Assembly: GCA_022340285.1 (NCBI GenBank)
Contig: JAJDOG010000079.1
Location: 1-64,000, forward strand
Length of the DNA: 64,000 nucleotides
Source: Betaproteobacteria bacterium
Lineage (GTDB): Bacteria; Pseudomonadota; Gammaproteobacteria; Burkholderiales; SG8-39
Direction of reading: 5' to 3'
Positions 17,183-25,115 of this stretch are shown piece by piece (within the stretch, counting starts at the first letter, position 1; the number at the start of each line of letters is the position of its first letter). The notes under the pieces are model-generated. The model worked only from the letters and a program-made list of their open reading frames with translations, did not search any database and was not told where the DNA came from. Made by a program: the position numbers and the translations under genes.

Positions 17183-17217
17183 CCCGTGATTCCTTTCGCT
17201 GACACGAGCCCCGAAAA

Positions 17218-18204
17218 ATGACCGTCATCGACATTCACACCCACATGCTCACGCTCGAGTTCCTCGAGCTCATGCGCCGCGCGAGCGGCGGCAAATACGA
17301 GATCAAGAAGACCAAGGCCGGTCAGGATACGATCTGGCACCACGGCGTGCCGTTCATGACGCTGTTCTCCGGCATGTGGGACTACGACGAGCGCATCCGG
17401 GCGATGGATGCTGCCAAAGTCGACGTCGCCATTGTTTCGCTCACCTCGCCCAACGTCTATTGGGGCGACCGAGCGACGAGCCTGAAGGCGGCGCAAATCG
17501 TCAACGATTCGATGGCCGAGCAGCAGCGCGCGCGGCCTGACCGCATTCGCTGGTTTGCCTCGCTGCCCTGGCAGTTCGCGGACGCCGCCAGGGCGGAACT
17601 CGAGCGCGCCATCGGCAACGGTGCGGTCGGCGTCATGGTGCTGGCCAATATCGATGGGCGCGACCTGACCGATCCTGGCTTTGCGCCGGTGTGGCAGGCG
17701 ATCGACAAGCTCGGCCTGCCGGTGCTGGTCCACCCGACTGCACCGCAGGGCGTGCGCGACCTGCACATGGACGAGTTCGGCCTGGTGCCGCCAGTCGGCT
17801 TCATGGTCGACACCACGCTCGCCTTCGCGCGCATGATCTACTCCGGATTCATCGACACCTACCCGAAATTGAAGCTGATCGCCGCGCATGGCGGCGCCAC
17901 GCTGCCGTACATCGCCGGGCGGCTCGATCGCTGCCACGAAGCGATCCCGGCATGCGCCGAGGTGATCAAGGACAAGCCGAGCACCTACCTTCAGCGCATC
18001 TGGTACGACACGGTGGTCTACGATCAGCGCGCGTTGGAGCTGTGCATCGCGGTCGCCGGTTCCGACGAGCGCGTGCTCTACGGATCGGACTATCCGCACA
18101 ATCTCGGCGACATGGTCGGCTGCCTCGCGCGCGTCAACGCGCTCAAGCCCGCGGCGGCCAAGCGCGTTGCCGGCAAGAACGCCGAGAAGGTGTTCGGACT
18201 TTAG
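17218..18204 (+). CDS. ACMSD-type amidohydrolase or decarboxylase
   Basis: A 328-aa TIM-barrel metal enzyme of the Amidohydro_2/ACMSD group, whose members decarboxylate or hydrolyse aromatic and muconate-like acids without oxygen. The metal ligands are visible as DIHTHM at the N-terminus, LVHPTAP near residue 176, AAHGGATLPY near 222, and YGSDYPHN near 280. It lies in the same transcription direction as the TAXI-TRAP genes and 35 bases after the permease, so it probably processes the imported acid. The exact reaction cannot be told from sequence. Confidence 0.82.
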   Translation: MTVIDIHTHMLTLEFLELMRRASGGKYEIKKTKAGQDTIWHHGVPFMTLFSGMWDYDERIRAMDAAKVDVAIVSLTSPNVYWGDRATSLKAAQIVNDSMAEQQRARPDRIRWFASLPWQFADAARAELERAIGNGAVGVMVLANIDGRDLTDPGFAPVWQAIDKLGLPVLVHPTAPQGVRDLHMDEFGLVPPVGFMVDTTLAFARMIYSGFIDTYPKLKLIAAHGGATLPYIAGRLDRCHEAIPACAEVIKDKPSTYLQRIWYDTVVYDQRALELCIAVAGSDERVLYGSDYPHNLGDMVGCLARVNALKPAAAKRVAGKNAEKVFGL

Positions 18205-18244
18205 ACGGGTGACTCAGGCCGGCTTGGCGATTGGCTCGCCTGCC

Positions 18245-18619
18245 CTAGGGGCGGAGCCGGTCGAGCGCTTCTCTCAGCCGCGCGCGGAGCACTCGTTCCT
18301 GCTCGTCGTCGATTGCGCTTTCCGGGGAGGCGAGGTATGCGGCCAGCCGCTCGAGCGACCGTTCTATGCTTCCCTCAGGCCGGCCGGGGTCGGCGTCGAC
18401 GATCTGGCGCAGGTGCTCCATCGCCCGGCTGCGCCGCTCGATCAGTAGCGGAAGCTGGTCGTCGCAACGAGCGATCGGCGTCGGGTAGTTTCGCGCCTCC
18501 TCGTAGAGGTCCGCGCTTTGGCGCTCGAGCCAGGACTTCAGTTCCGACCACACGGCGACTACCGCTGCGAGCGCGTCAGGCGCCACCTTCTCGGGCAGGC
18601 TCTCAGCGGTAGGGGACAT
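18245..18619 (-). CDS. Hypothetical helical protein
   Basis: A 124-aa protein, mostly alpha-helical and charged (VWSELKSWLERQSADLYEEA, LPLLIERRSRAMEHLRQIVD, EERVL-type C-terminal helix). No domain was recognised. GAGGAG lies six bases before the ATG at 18619 and directly abuts the ATG at 18625, so 18619 is preferred. It follows the exporter gene by 27 bases on the same strand and could be co-transcribed with it. Confidence 0.6.
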   Translation of the reverse strand: MSPTAESLPEKVAPDALAAVVAVWSELKSWLERQSADLYEEARNYPTPIARCDDQLPLLIERRSRAMEHLRQIVDADPGRPEGSIERSLERLAAYLASPESAIDDEQERVLRARLREALDRLRP

Positions 18620-18646
18620 GGTCATCTCCTCAGCTATGCACTCCGA

Positions 18647-19846
18647 TCAGGCGACGGCAGCCGCGGCACGCCGTCGCACGACGAACGCACTCGCATAGGC
18701 GACCAGCGCCGCAGCAGCGCATGCGATGAGGGCGATGAACATCGGGTAGGGTGTGCCGTCATGGCTGAACCCCATGAATTGTACGGCGATTGCGCCGATC
18801 GCCATCTGCATCCCGCTCATCAGGCCCGATGCCGAGCCGGAACGCTCCGGCTGCGCGGAGACGGCTTCGGCCTGCACTGGCGCGATGGCGATCGCGCCGA
18901 GCAGGGCCAGCGCAATGGCGGGCACGAAGAGCGTGGCGGTGTCCCAGCCGAACATGTTCACGGCGCCCAGTCCCACGATTGCGCTCGCCAGGCAGCCGAC
19001 GCCCGAGAAGACGATCAGCTTGCCGCGGGGGACGAGATGACCCCAGCGGCCGGTCGCGTAGTTGCCGCCGATGTAGAAGGCGCACAGCACGGCGAACCAC
19101 ACGCCGTACTCGGTCGCGGTGCCGCCGCGCACTTCCACGATCAGGTAGGGGATCGCTGCCTGGGTGACGAAGAACGTGGCCATCACGAAGCTGAAGAAGA
19201 GCGCGGGCCCGACATAACGCCGGTCCGCGAGCAGCGCGCCGAAGTTGCCGAATGCCTGGCGCAGCCCGAGCTTGGCGACGCGCTTCGTGTGCGTTTCCGG
19301 CAGGCACACGGCAAGCAGGGTCAGCGCCACGGCGCCGAGCGTGGTGCACAGTCCGAAGATCGCGCGCCAGCTCACGTGGTCGAGCAGGACGCCGCCCGCC
19401 AACGGCGACAGCATGGGGACGAAGATCATGACGACGGTCAGGTAGGCGAGAACCTTGGCGCTCCGCTCGCGGCCGTACACGTCGTGGACGATCGTCCGCG
19501 TGAGCACCAGCCCCGCCGAGCTGCCCGCTGCCTGCAGCATGCGACCGGCGATGAGCACCTCGGGGGTGGGGGCGAGCCCGGCAATCAGGCTACCGATGCA
19601 GAAGAGCGCCGTCCCGGCGAGGATCACCGGACGCCGCCCGAAGCGGTCGGAGAGCGGCCCGTAGACGAGCGTCATCACAGCGATCGTCGCGAATGCCAGG
19701 CTGATCAGGGTCTGCGCGGCGGCCATCGAGATCGCAAAGTCCCGGTGCACGAAGGGGACCGCAGGCGTGAGGATCTGCGTTGCCATGGGTCCCAGCGCGT
19801 AGGCGGCGACGAGCGCGCCGAGGGCCACCAGATTGAGCTGTTTCAT
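18647..19846 (-). CDS. Bcr/CflA-type multidrug efflux MFS transporter
   Basis: A 399-aa protein with twelve predicted membrane helices. The loop 2-3 motif is GPLSDRFGRRPV, and helix 4 starts GRMLQAAGSSAG, followed by VLTRTIVHDVYGRERSAK; these are characteristic of Bcr/CflA drug:H+ antiporters. Members export bicyclomycin, chloramphenicol or sulfonamides, but the substrate here is unknown. The ATG at 19846 has GGGAGAC seven bases upstream. Copy D of the 49-bp element is 81 bases before the start, which suggests induction together with the other element-bearing genes. Confidence 0.87.
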   Translation of the reverse strand: MKQLNLVALGALVAAYALGPMATQILTPAVPFVHRDFAISMAAAQTLISLAFATIAVMTLVYGPLSDRFGRRPVILAGTALFCIGSLIAGLAPTPEVLIAGRMLQAAGSSAGLVLTRTIVHDVYGRERSAKVLAYLTVVMIFVPMLSPLAGGVLLDHVSWRAIFGLCTTLGAVALTLLAVCLPETHTKRVAKLGLRQAFGNFGALLADRRYVGPALFFSFVMATFFVTQAAIPYLIVEVRGGTATEYGVWFAVLCAFYIGGNYATGRWGHLVPRGKLIVFSGVGCLASAIVGLGAVNMFGWDTATLFVPAIALALLGAIAIAPVQAEAVSAQPERSGSASGLMSGMQMAIGAIAVQFMGFSHDGTPYPMFIALIACAAAALVAYASAFVVRRRAAAAVA

Positions 19847-19926
19847 CGTCGTCTCCCGTGTCTTTGCGAGCCCGGGACCGACGGGCGGCCCGAACTGCTG
19901 TGTCAGGAGAGACTCTAGTGGCGCGC

Positions 19927-19975
19927 GGTATCCGCCCGATTTCGGGCAGACCACAGGAATGTTTCAATTGTTTCT
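19927..19975 (-). promoter_or_regulatory. Conserved 49-bp upstream element, copy D (divergent version)
   Basis: Columns 1-18 match the other copies very well (GGTATC, GCCCGATTTC), and a weaker ACCAC lies at 24-28. In place of the TTTGT direct repeat it has TGTTTCAATTGTTTC, a 9-bp-spaced repeat. It faces the efflux gene 81 bases away. It may share a promoter core with A-C while binding a different regulator, or be a diverged member. Confidence 0.42.
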
Positions 19976-19995
19976 GGGGGAGCGGGGTTCGGGGA

Positions 19996-20442
19996 CTATT
20001 TCCTGCGCCAGGCGCCGCGGGCGTCCTGGACCCACCAGCCTGATTGCGCCTTGGCGACCCAGCGCTCGCCGAACTTGGCGCGGATGTCGGCTTCCCATTC
20101 GGGATGCCCGTTCGCGCGCGCGATTTCCCGGTAGAGCGCGAGGCGGTCCTGGTTTTCGGCAGCGATGATCGCGTTGACCTGCGCTCGCTGGGCCAGTGGC
20201 ACGGCGTTCGCGTTGTGCAGCGCTACCAGGCCGTCCCGCGAAACACCGACTGCGCCACTCGTGTAGTACGGCAGAAGCTGCGCATGTCGCTGCTGCATGC
20301 TCGCGGTGAGGGAACGGATGGCGGGGGTGTCGATGTCAAGGTTCGCCTGCGCGCGCGCACTGCCGCTCGCAACGAACCCGATCATCACCGACAGGATCAC
20401 CGCGATGAACGCAGACTCGATCGATGCCCTGAATACGCGCAT
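19996..20442 (-). CDS. ydbL: YdbL-family periplasmic protein (DUF1318)
   Basis: A 148-aa exported protein. The signal peptide ends near SGSARA. The mature part carries the DUF1318 pattern: an SMQQRHAQLLPYYTSGAVGVSRDGLVALHN block, then NAIIAAENQDRLALYREIARANG and a C-terminal GERWVAKAQSGWWVQ. In Escherichia coli, YdbL works with the lipoprotein YnbE and the AsmA-like YdbH, probably as a chaperone limiting YnbE multimers; the same three genes are adjacent here in the same order. The ATG at 20442 has GAGGG six bases upstream and is preferred over 20466. Confidence 0.85.
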   Translation of the reverse strand: MRVFRASIESAFIAVILSVMIGFVASGSARAQANLDIDTPAIRSLTASMQQRHAQLLPYYTSGAVGVSRDGLVALHNANAVPLAQRAQVNAIIAAENQDRLALYREIARANGHPEWEADIRAKFGERWVAKAQSGWWVQDARGAWRRK

Positions 20443-20473
20443 GGGATGCCCTCGCTTCTGCGTCATTGCCCGC

Positions 20474-20665
20474 TCACTGCGCGGCGGGCTTCTCGCCCGC
20501 CGCGCCCTTGTTCTGATCGAGTCGATAGACCTCGTCGATGATCTTGTCGGCGGCTTTCTCGGCGGCGGCCGCCGGAAAGTAGATGTTGATCGTCACACAG
20601 CCCGTGAGCACGGTAGGGAGCGCCGTCATGGCAAGGCCGGTCATCAGCATTTTCATCGCGGTCAT
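20474..20665 (-). CDS. ynbE: YnbE-like outer-membrane lipoprotein
   Basis: A 63-aa lipoprotein with a clear lipobox LTGC (Cys23). After the lipidated Cys it reads VTINIYFPAAAAEKAADKIIDEVY, the conserved core of YnbE. In E. coli the YnbE multimer is proposed to complete a bridge to YdbH for phospholipid movement to the outer membrane. GGAG lies five bases before the ATG. It sits ten bases after ydbH and before ydbL, matching the conserved operon. Confidence 0.85.
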   Translation of the reverse strand: MTAMKMLMTGLAMTALPTVLTGCVTINIYFPAAAAEKAADKIIDEVYRLDQNKGAAGEKPAAQ

Positions 20666-20675
20666 GGGGCTCCGA

Positions 20676-22742
20676 TCACTGGATCGTCGGCGTGACGTTC
20701 GAATCGATCACTCGCCGCAGGCGGGTCAGCAGCTCATCCCACCCGACATCTCGATTGTAGCCGAGCACGTTGATCGCCGGCACGCCGCCGCCCTTGACGA
20801 TCATGAATCCCTGCGGCGTATCCTCGATGCCGCCCATTCTGCACACCCCCTCGCGGAGCCGGCAGCTGATTCCGAGCTTCGAATAGCCGAAGCTCTCGAA
20901 GAATCGCAGCACGCTGCGCTGGACGGCCACCGCAGCGCCGGCGCCGCCGAGTGCCGAGATGTTTTCGACAGCGGTCTGGCTGATGCGCCGCGGATAATCA
21001 CCCGGGCTCGACGCCAGTCGCGCGTCGAAGCGGACCGGTTTCCAGTCGGAAAGGACGAGATCGGCGATTCGCGCGTCGAGCCGACCCGTGATGTCGCCGA
21101 ACGAATACGCGCGCGTCACGAGCGCCAGATCGAGATTGTGCGCCTCGAGGTCAGCGCTCATGCGTGGCGCGAGACCGAGTGGGCTATCGACGACAAGATC
21201 GGTCACTTTCACGGTTCCGTCGAACACTCGAATGGTCAACGCGCCGTCGACGGCGAGCGTTGACTGCGCATAGCGCACGAGAGGAATCTCGCCCGAGAGG
21301 GTACCCTGCATCGCTGGAAGACCGAAGTGCGCCAGCATTTCCGCGAGCGGCACCGGAGTCAGCGCGGCGCGCACCCCCCATGCAATGCCGTCGGCTTCGC
21401 GGCGCAGGTGCAGGTCGTTGAGCGTCAGCAGGCCCGATAGCACGGGTACGGCAAAGTCGTCGATGAACACCTCTTCCGGCCGGATATCGAGAAACGTTCC
21501 GACCGCGCCCAGGGGCAACCGCTGGACTTCCGCTCCCGACATGCCGATCCGACCTTCCGTACGACCACCGGCCTGCCAAGGCAGGCTCGCGTAGACGCCG
21601 AAGAGGGCGAAACGACCGCGCAGATCCTCGGCCGACACGTCCTCGAGATCGAGCGCTGCCTGTGTCAGCTTCCCGTTCTGCCAGCGCATGCTCGCGCGCA
21701 GGCGCCCTTCGGTGCGGAGCTCACCGAGGGCGGTCTGCGCGAGCGCAGGCTGCAGAAACCGCGTGTAGAGGGGCGTCACGGCGAGCTCGCCGGTCTCGAC
21801 GCTCGCTCGCACGATCTCCTGCGATTGTCGGTCGATCGTCGCGCTCGCCCGAATCTCGCCGACATCGTCCATGCTGAGCGTCGCGTTGGCTACCTCGATC
21901 GTCTGCGCATCGAACCTTCCCTCGGCGGTCAGCCGGAAGCCCGCCTTCGAATACACCGGCGACCAGAAGACCTCGCCTTGGGACCACTCCTCCTCCGAGT
22001 GCCACCGCCAGCTTTCTCCACGACCTTGCGCGTGGAGCGCCGCCCGCCCGACGATTCCCTCGCCGGCGTGCAACCCCGCCGCATCGGCGAAGGCGCCGGC
22101 GCGCACTCTCATCTCGCCATCGACTTGCATGTCGCCCGTATCCGGAATCTCGACCCGCAAAGTGCCGTCGACGACGCCCCCACCGATCCTTACCGGCAAG
22201 TCCGGGAAAAGGAGATGAACGCGGGCCGCAGCGGCCGCCTCGGCGCGAACGACGACCCGCCGCGTATCGCTGCCCGAGGCTTCCACGGTCCACCGCTCTT
22301 CGCCGCCCGGCGACACGGCGATGCGAGTGCTTCCTGAAGAGGCATCATGGCGAAACGCGATCGGGAGCGCGACAGGACGCTCCAGCCGGCCCTCGTCGCA
22401 GGCGATGATCGAAGGCTCGAGGCGAAACGCCGTGCACGAGATTTCCACGTCGCGCCAACGGCGATCGAAGACCGTAAGCTCGCCGATCTGCAACCGCGCG
22501 TGTGCGAGGCCTGCCCCATCCAGCGCGACGCGAACCGCTTTCGCCGCGAACGTGGGGCCGGCAAGGTCACCGATCGAGACCTCGATCGCGCGCGTGACCG
22601 CCCCGGTGGACATCGCGACCGCGCACCCGAGAACGGCCGCCACGGCGAGCGGAAGGACGGTTACACGAGCCCGGGATGGACGACGGATGCGGCGGTTCCG
22701 CATGGCGGCCGCGCGGCGACGACGTGGCATGATCGGGCTCAT
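20676..22742 (-). CDS. ydbH: YdbH-family AsmA-like envelope lipid transport protein
   Basis: A 688-aa protein with one N-terminal membrane helix (VTVLPLAVAAVLGCAVAM) after a very Arg-rich cytoplasmic start, followed by a long beta-rich periplasmic region of the AsmA-like/DUF3971 type. The C-terminal motif RMGGIEDTPQGFMIVKGGGVPAINVLGYNRDV is typical of YdbH. With TamB and YhdP, YdbH is one of the partly redundant phospholipid transporters between the membranes. It is shorter than the 879-aa E. coli protein. The start is uncertain (22742, 22727 or 22703); none has a clear ribosome site. ilvD diverges only 61 bases away. Confidence 0.82.
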   Translation of the reverse strand: MSPIMPRRRRAAAMRNRRIRRPSRARVTVLPLAVAAVLGCAVAMSTGAVTRAIEVSIGDLAGPTFAAKAVRVALDGAGLAHARLQIGELTVFDRRWRDVEISCTAFRLEPSIIACDEGRLERPVALPIAFRHDASSGSTRIAVSPGGEERWTVEASGSDTRRVVVRAEAAAAARVHLLFPDLPVRIGGGVVDGTLRVEIPDTGDMQVDGEMRVRAGAFADAAGLHAGEGIVGRAALHAQGRGESWRWHSEEEWSQGEVFWSPVYSKAGFRLTAEGRFDAQTIEVANATLSMDDVGEIRASATIDRQSQEIVRASVETGELAVTPLYTRFLQPALAQTALGELRTEGRLRASMRWQNGKLTQAALDLEDVSAEDLRGRFALFGVYASLPWQAGGRTEGRIGMSGAEVQRLPLGAVGTFLDIRPEEVFIDDFAVPVLSGLLTLNDLHLRREADGIAWGVRAALTPVPLAEMLAHFGLPAMQGTLSGEIPLVRYAQSTLAVDGALTIRVFDGTVKVTDLVVDSPLGLAPRMSADLEAHNLDLALVTRAYSFGDITGRLDARIADLVLSDWKPVRFDARLASSPGDYPRRISQTAVENISALGGAGAAVAVQRSVLRFFESFGYSKLGISCRLREGVCRMGGIEDTPQGFMIVKGGGVPAINVLGYNRDVGWDELLTRLRRVIDSNVTPTIQ

Positions 22743-22803
22743 TGTGCGGGTTCGTCCGCGCACCGGCAACCGCAGCGGCCGCGCCGCGTTACCATCCGCC
22801 CGC

Positions 22804-24570
22804 ATGGCTCGATCGGGGAACAGGGGCTCGCAGGCGGGACGTGGGGGACGGGGGACGCCACGGCTGCCTTCGCGAGTGACGGTGGAGGGCCTGGACCGCG
22901 CGCCGCATCGCGCGTTTCTGCGGGCGCTCGGCCTGACCGATGCCGACCTGGAGAAGCCGTTTGTGGGTGTCGTCTCGACCGACGGCCGAGTGACGCCATG
23001 CAACGCACACCTGGGTGCGCTCGCGCGCGAAGCGTGTGCGGGGGTACGCGAAGCGGGCGGGGTGCCGTTCGATTTCGCGTCGATCGCGGTGGCGGATTCG
23101 ATGTCCATGAATCATGCCGGCATGCGCTATTCGCTTCCCTCGCGCGAGCTCGTTGCCGACGGTGTGGAGGCGGTGACGCGCGGTCACGCCTATGACGCGC
23201 TGGTCACGTTCGGCGGCTGCGACAAGACGCTGCCTGGAATGATGATGGCCATGGTGCGCCTGAACCTGCCCTCCGCATTCCTGTATGGGGGCGCCGCGTT
23301 GCCCGGCACCTGGCGCGGGCGCGACGTGACGGTGCTCGACACCTACGAGGCGGTCGGCGCGGTGATGGCGGGGCAATTGAGCGAGGCGGAACTCGGCGAG
23401 CTCGAGCGCGTGTGCCTGCCGACGCTCGGTGCCTGTCCTGGCCAGTTCACCGCCAACACCATGGCGATGGTGTCTGAAACGCTGGGCCTCGCGCTGCCCG
23501 GCTCGGCGACGCTGCCGGCGGTGGCCGAGAGTCGCACGGCACTCGCGCGCGCGACGGGACAAGCCGCCATGAAGGTCCTGCGAGACGGCGGGCCGTTGCC
23601 GCGCGACCTCGTCACCGTGAAGAGCCTGGAGAACGCCTGCGCGGCAGTTGCGGCAACTGGCGGCTCGACCAACGCGGGGTTGCACATCCCCGCGATCGCG
23701 CACGAGGCAGGCATCCGCTTCACGCTCGACGACTTGGCCCGCGTGTCGCGCCGCACGCCGCTGATTGCCGACCTGAAGCCAGGCGGCAAGTATCTGGCGA
23801 AAGACCTGCATGCGGCGGGCGGCACCTATGCCGTGCTGAAGGAGCTGCTCTCGCGCGGCGCGTTGCATGGCGACTGTCGGACCCTTTCGGGTGCCACGCT
23901 CGCGGAAGCGCTCGCCGAACACCCGGGCGCCGACGGTGCCGTGGTGCGCAAGGAGGCGCTCCTCCCCACCGGCGGCATCGTCGTATTGAAGGGCAATCTG
24001 TGCCCTGCCGGCGCGTTGATCAAGGTTGCGGGGTTGAAGTCGCGCCGCTTCGAGGGCACGGCGCGCGTGTTCAATTCGGAAGAGGACTGTGCGGCATATG
24101 TGCGCGACCGTGACTGCAAGCCCGGCGACGTGCTCGTGATCCGCTACGAGGGGCCGAAAGGCGGTCCTGGGATGCGCGAGATGCTCGGAATCACCGCGCT
24201 GCTCTACGGGCAGGGGCTTGGCGAGCAGGTCGCGCTCTTCACCGACGGGCGATTTTCGGGCGCCACCCGCGGCATGATGATCGGCTATGCCTCGCCCGAG
24301 GCGGCCGTCGGCGGCCCGATCGCGCTGGTCGAGAGCGGCGACCGCATCACCATCGACGCGGACGCCGGTGCTGCCACGTTGCAGGTCACCGAGGAGGAGC
24401 TCGACGCACGCCGCAGCCGCTGGCGTCGGCCGCGGCGTCGACCGCTCTCGGGCGTCCTCGAGAAATACGCGCGAGTGGTTCAATCCGCGTTCGAGGGCGC
24501 CGTTACGCACTCGGGTGCGCGGCGCGCCGCAGGCGGTTTGAGATCGAAGCGCCGATCACAGAGTGGCTGA
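22804..24570 (+). CDS. ilvD: Dihydroxy-acid dehydratase (IlvD/Edd family)
   Basis: A 588-aa iron-sulfur dehydratase. The three cluster Cys are seen in TPCNAHL (near 65), GGCDKTLPGMMM (near 137) and GACPGQFTANTM (near 209). The C-terminal FTDGRFSGATRGMMIGY is the family signature. The family product converts 2,3-dihydroxy-isovalerate to 2-oxoisovalerate in branched-chain amino acid synthesis. Some relatives act on sugar acids, and without other ilv genes nearby that cannot be excluded. The N-terminus is a little long and Gly/Arg-rich (GNRGSQAGRGGRGTP), and the ATG lacks a good ribosome site. Confidence 0.88.
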   Translation: MARSGNRGSQAGRGGRGTPRLPSRVTVEGLDRAPHRAFLRALGLTDADLEKPFVGVVSTDGRVTPCNAHLGALAREACAGVREAGGVPFDFASIAVADSMSMNHAGMRYSLPSRELVADGVEAVTRGHAYDALVTFGGCDKTLPGMMMAMVRLNLPSAFLYGGAALPGTWRGRDVTVLDTYEAVGAVMAGQLSEAELGELERVCLPTLGACPGQFTANTMAMVSETLGLALPGSATLPAVAESRTALARATGQAAMKVLRDGGPLPRDLVTVKSLENACAAVAATGGSTNAGLHIPAIAHEAGIRFTLDDLARVSRRTPLIADLKPGGKYLAKDLHAAGGTYAVLKELLSRGALHGDCRTLSGATLAEALAEHPGADGAVVRKEALLPTGGIVVLKGNLCPAGALIKVAGLKSRRFEGTARVFNSEEDCAAYVRDRDCKPGDVLVIRYEGPKGGPGMREMLGITALLYGQGLGEQVALFTDGRFSGATRGMMIGYASPEAAVGGPIALVESGDRITIDADAGAATLQVTEEELDARRSRWRRPRRRPLSGVLEKYARVVQSAFEGAVTHSGARRAAGGLRSKRRSQSG

Positions 24571-24648
24571 GGCGCGGCGCATTAGAATTCTGTGTGAACG
24601 ATGCGCAGCGCCACCCGAAAGATTCCCACCAACCGGAGAACCGTAAAT

Positions 24649-25101
24649 ATGTATATCGCCGATGCCAAGCGCCTGACTCTTGCGGGTGCGCGAAAAATGA
24701 TGGCCACCGCGATCGGCATGGCCGAGAAGGAAGACATCCCGATCGCCGTGGCGATCGCCGACGCCGGCGGGCATCTTGTGATGCTCGAGCGCATGGATGG
24801 CGGGCGCTTTCACACGATCCACTCTTCGACCACCAAGGCGGTGTGCGCGGCGTCCAACAAGCGCCCCACCACCGCCAAGGGCGCGCAGGGGCAGGAACTC
24901 GATACGTCTCACGCAATCGGCCTCGCCCTCGCGGCCGGGCCCGAGCGTTGGACCGCCATGGAGGGGGGCTATCCGATCATCGTCGAGGGCGAGTGTGTCG
25001 GCGGCATTGGCGTGAGCGGCGGGAACTGGGAATTTGACGATCGCGTCGCGCGCGCGGCGGTCGAATCGATCGGCGCGGGCGTCCGCATCGACGCCAAATA
25101 G
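24649..25101 (+). CDS. HbpS/GlcG-like haem-degrading-domain protein
   Basis: A 150-aa cytoplasmic protein of the GlcG/HbpS (Haem_degrading, DUF336) family. Conserved blocks are IPIAVAIADAGGHLVMLERMDG near residue 30, then STTKAVCAASNKRPT and a Gly-rich GGYPIIVEGECVGGIGVSGG. Family members bind haem or act as subunits of small-molecule isomerising or hydrolysing enzymes; they also occur frequently in aromatic catabolic clusters. GGAGA lies nine bases before the ATG. It follows ilvD by 78 bases and ends 14 bases before the converging sulfatase. Confidence 0.78.
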   Translation: MYIADAKRLTLAGARKMMATAIGMAEKEDIPIAVAIADAGGHLVMLERMDGGRFHTIHSSTTKAVCAASNKRPTTAKGAQGQELDTSHAIGLALAAGPERWTAMEGGYPIIVEGECVGGIGVSGGNWEFDDRVARAAVESIGAGVRIDAK

Positions 25102-25115
25102 GCCTGCAACGCCGC

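Noticed and set aside
18518-19918. A 466-codon plus-strand open frame opposite the efflux gene
   Set aside because: The translation is a charged low-complexity chain with no domain, as expected for the reverse of a membrane protein gene in GC-rich DNA.
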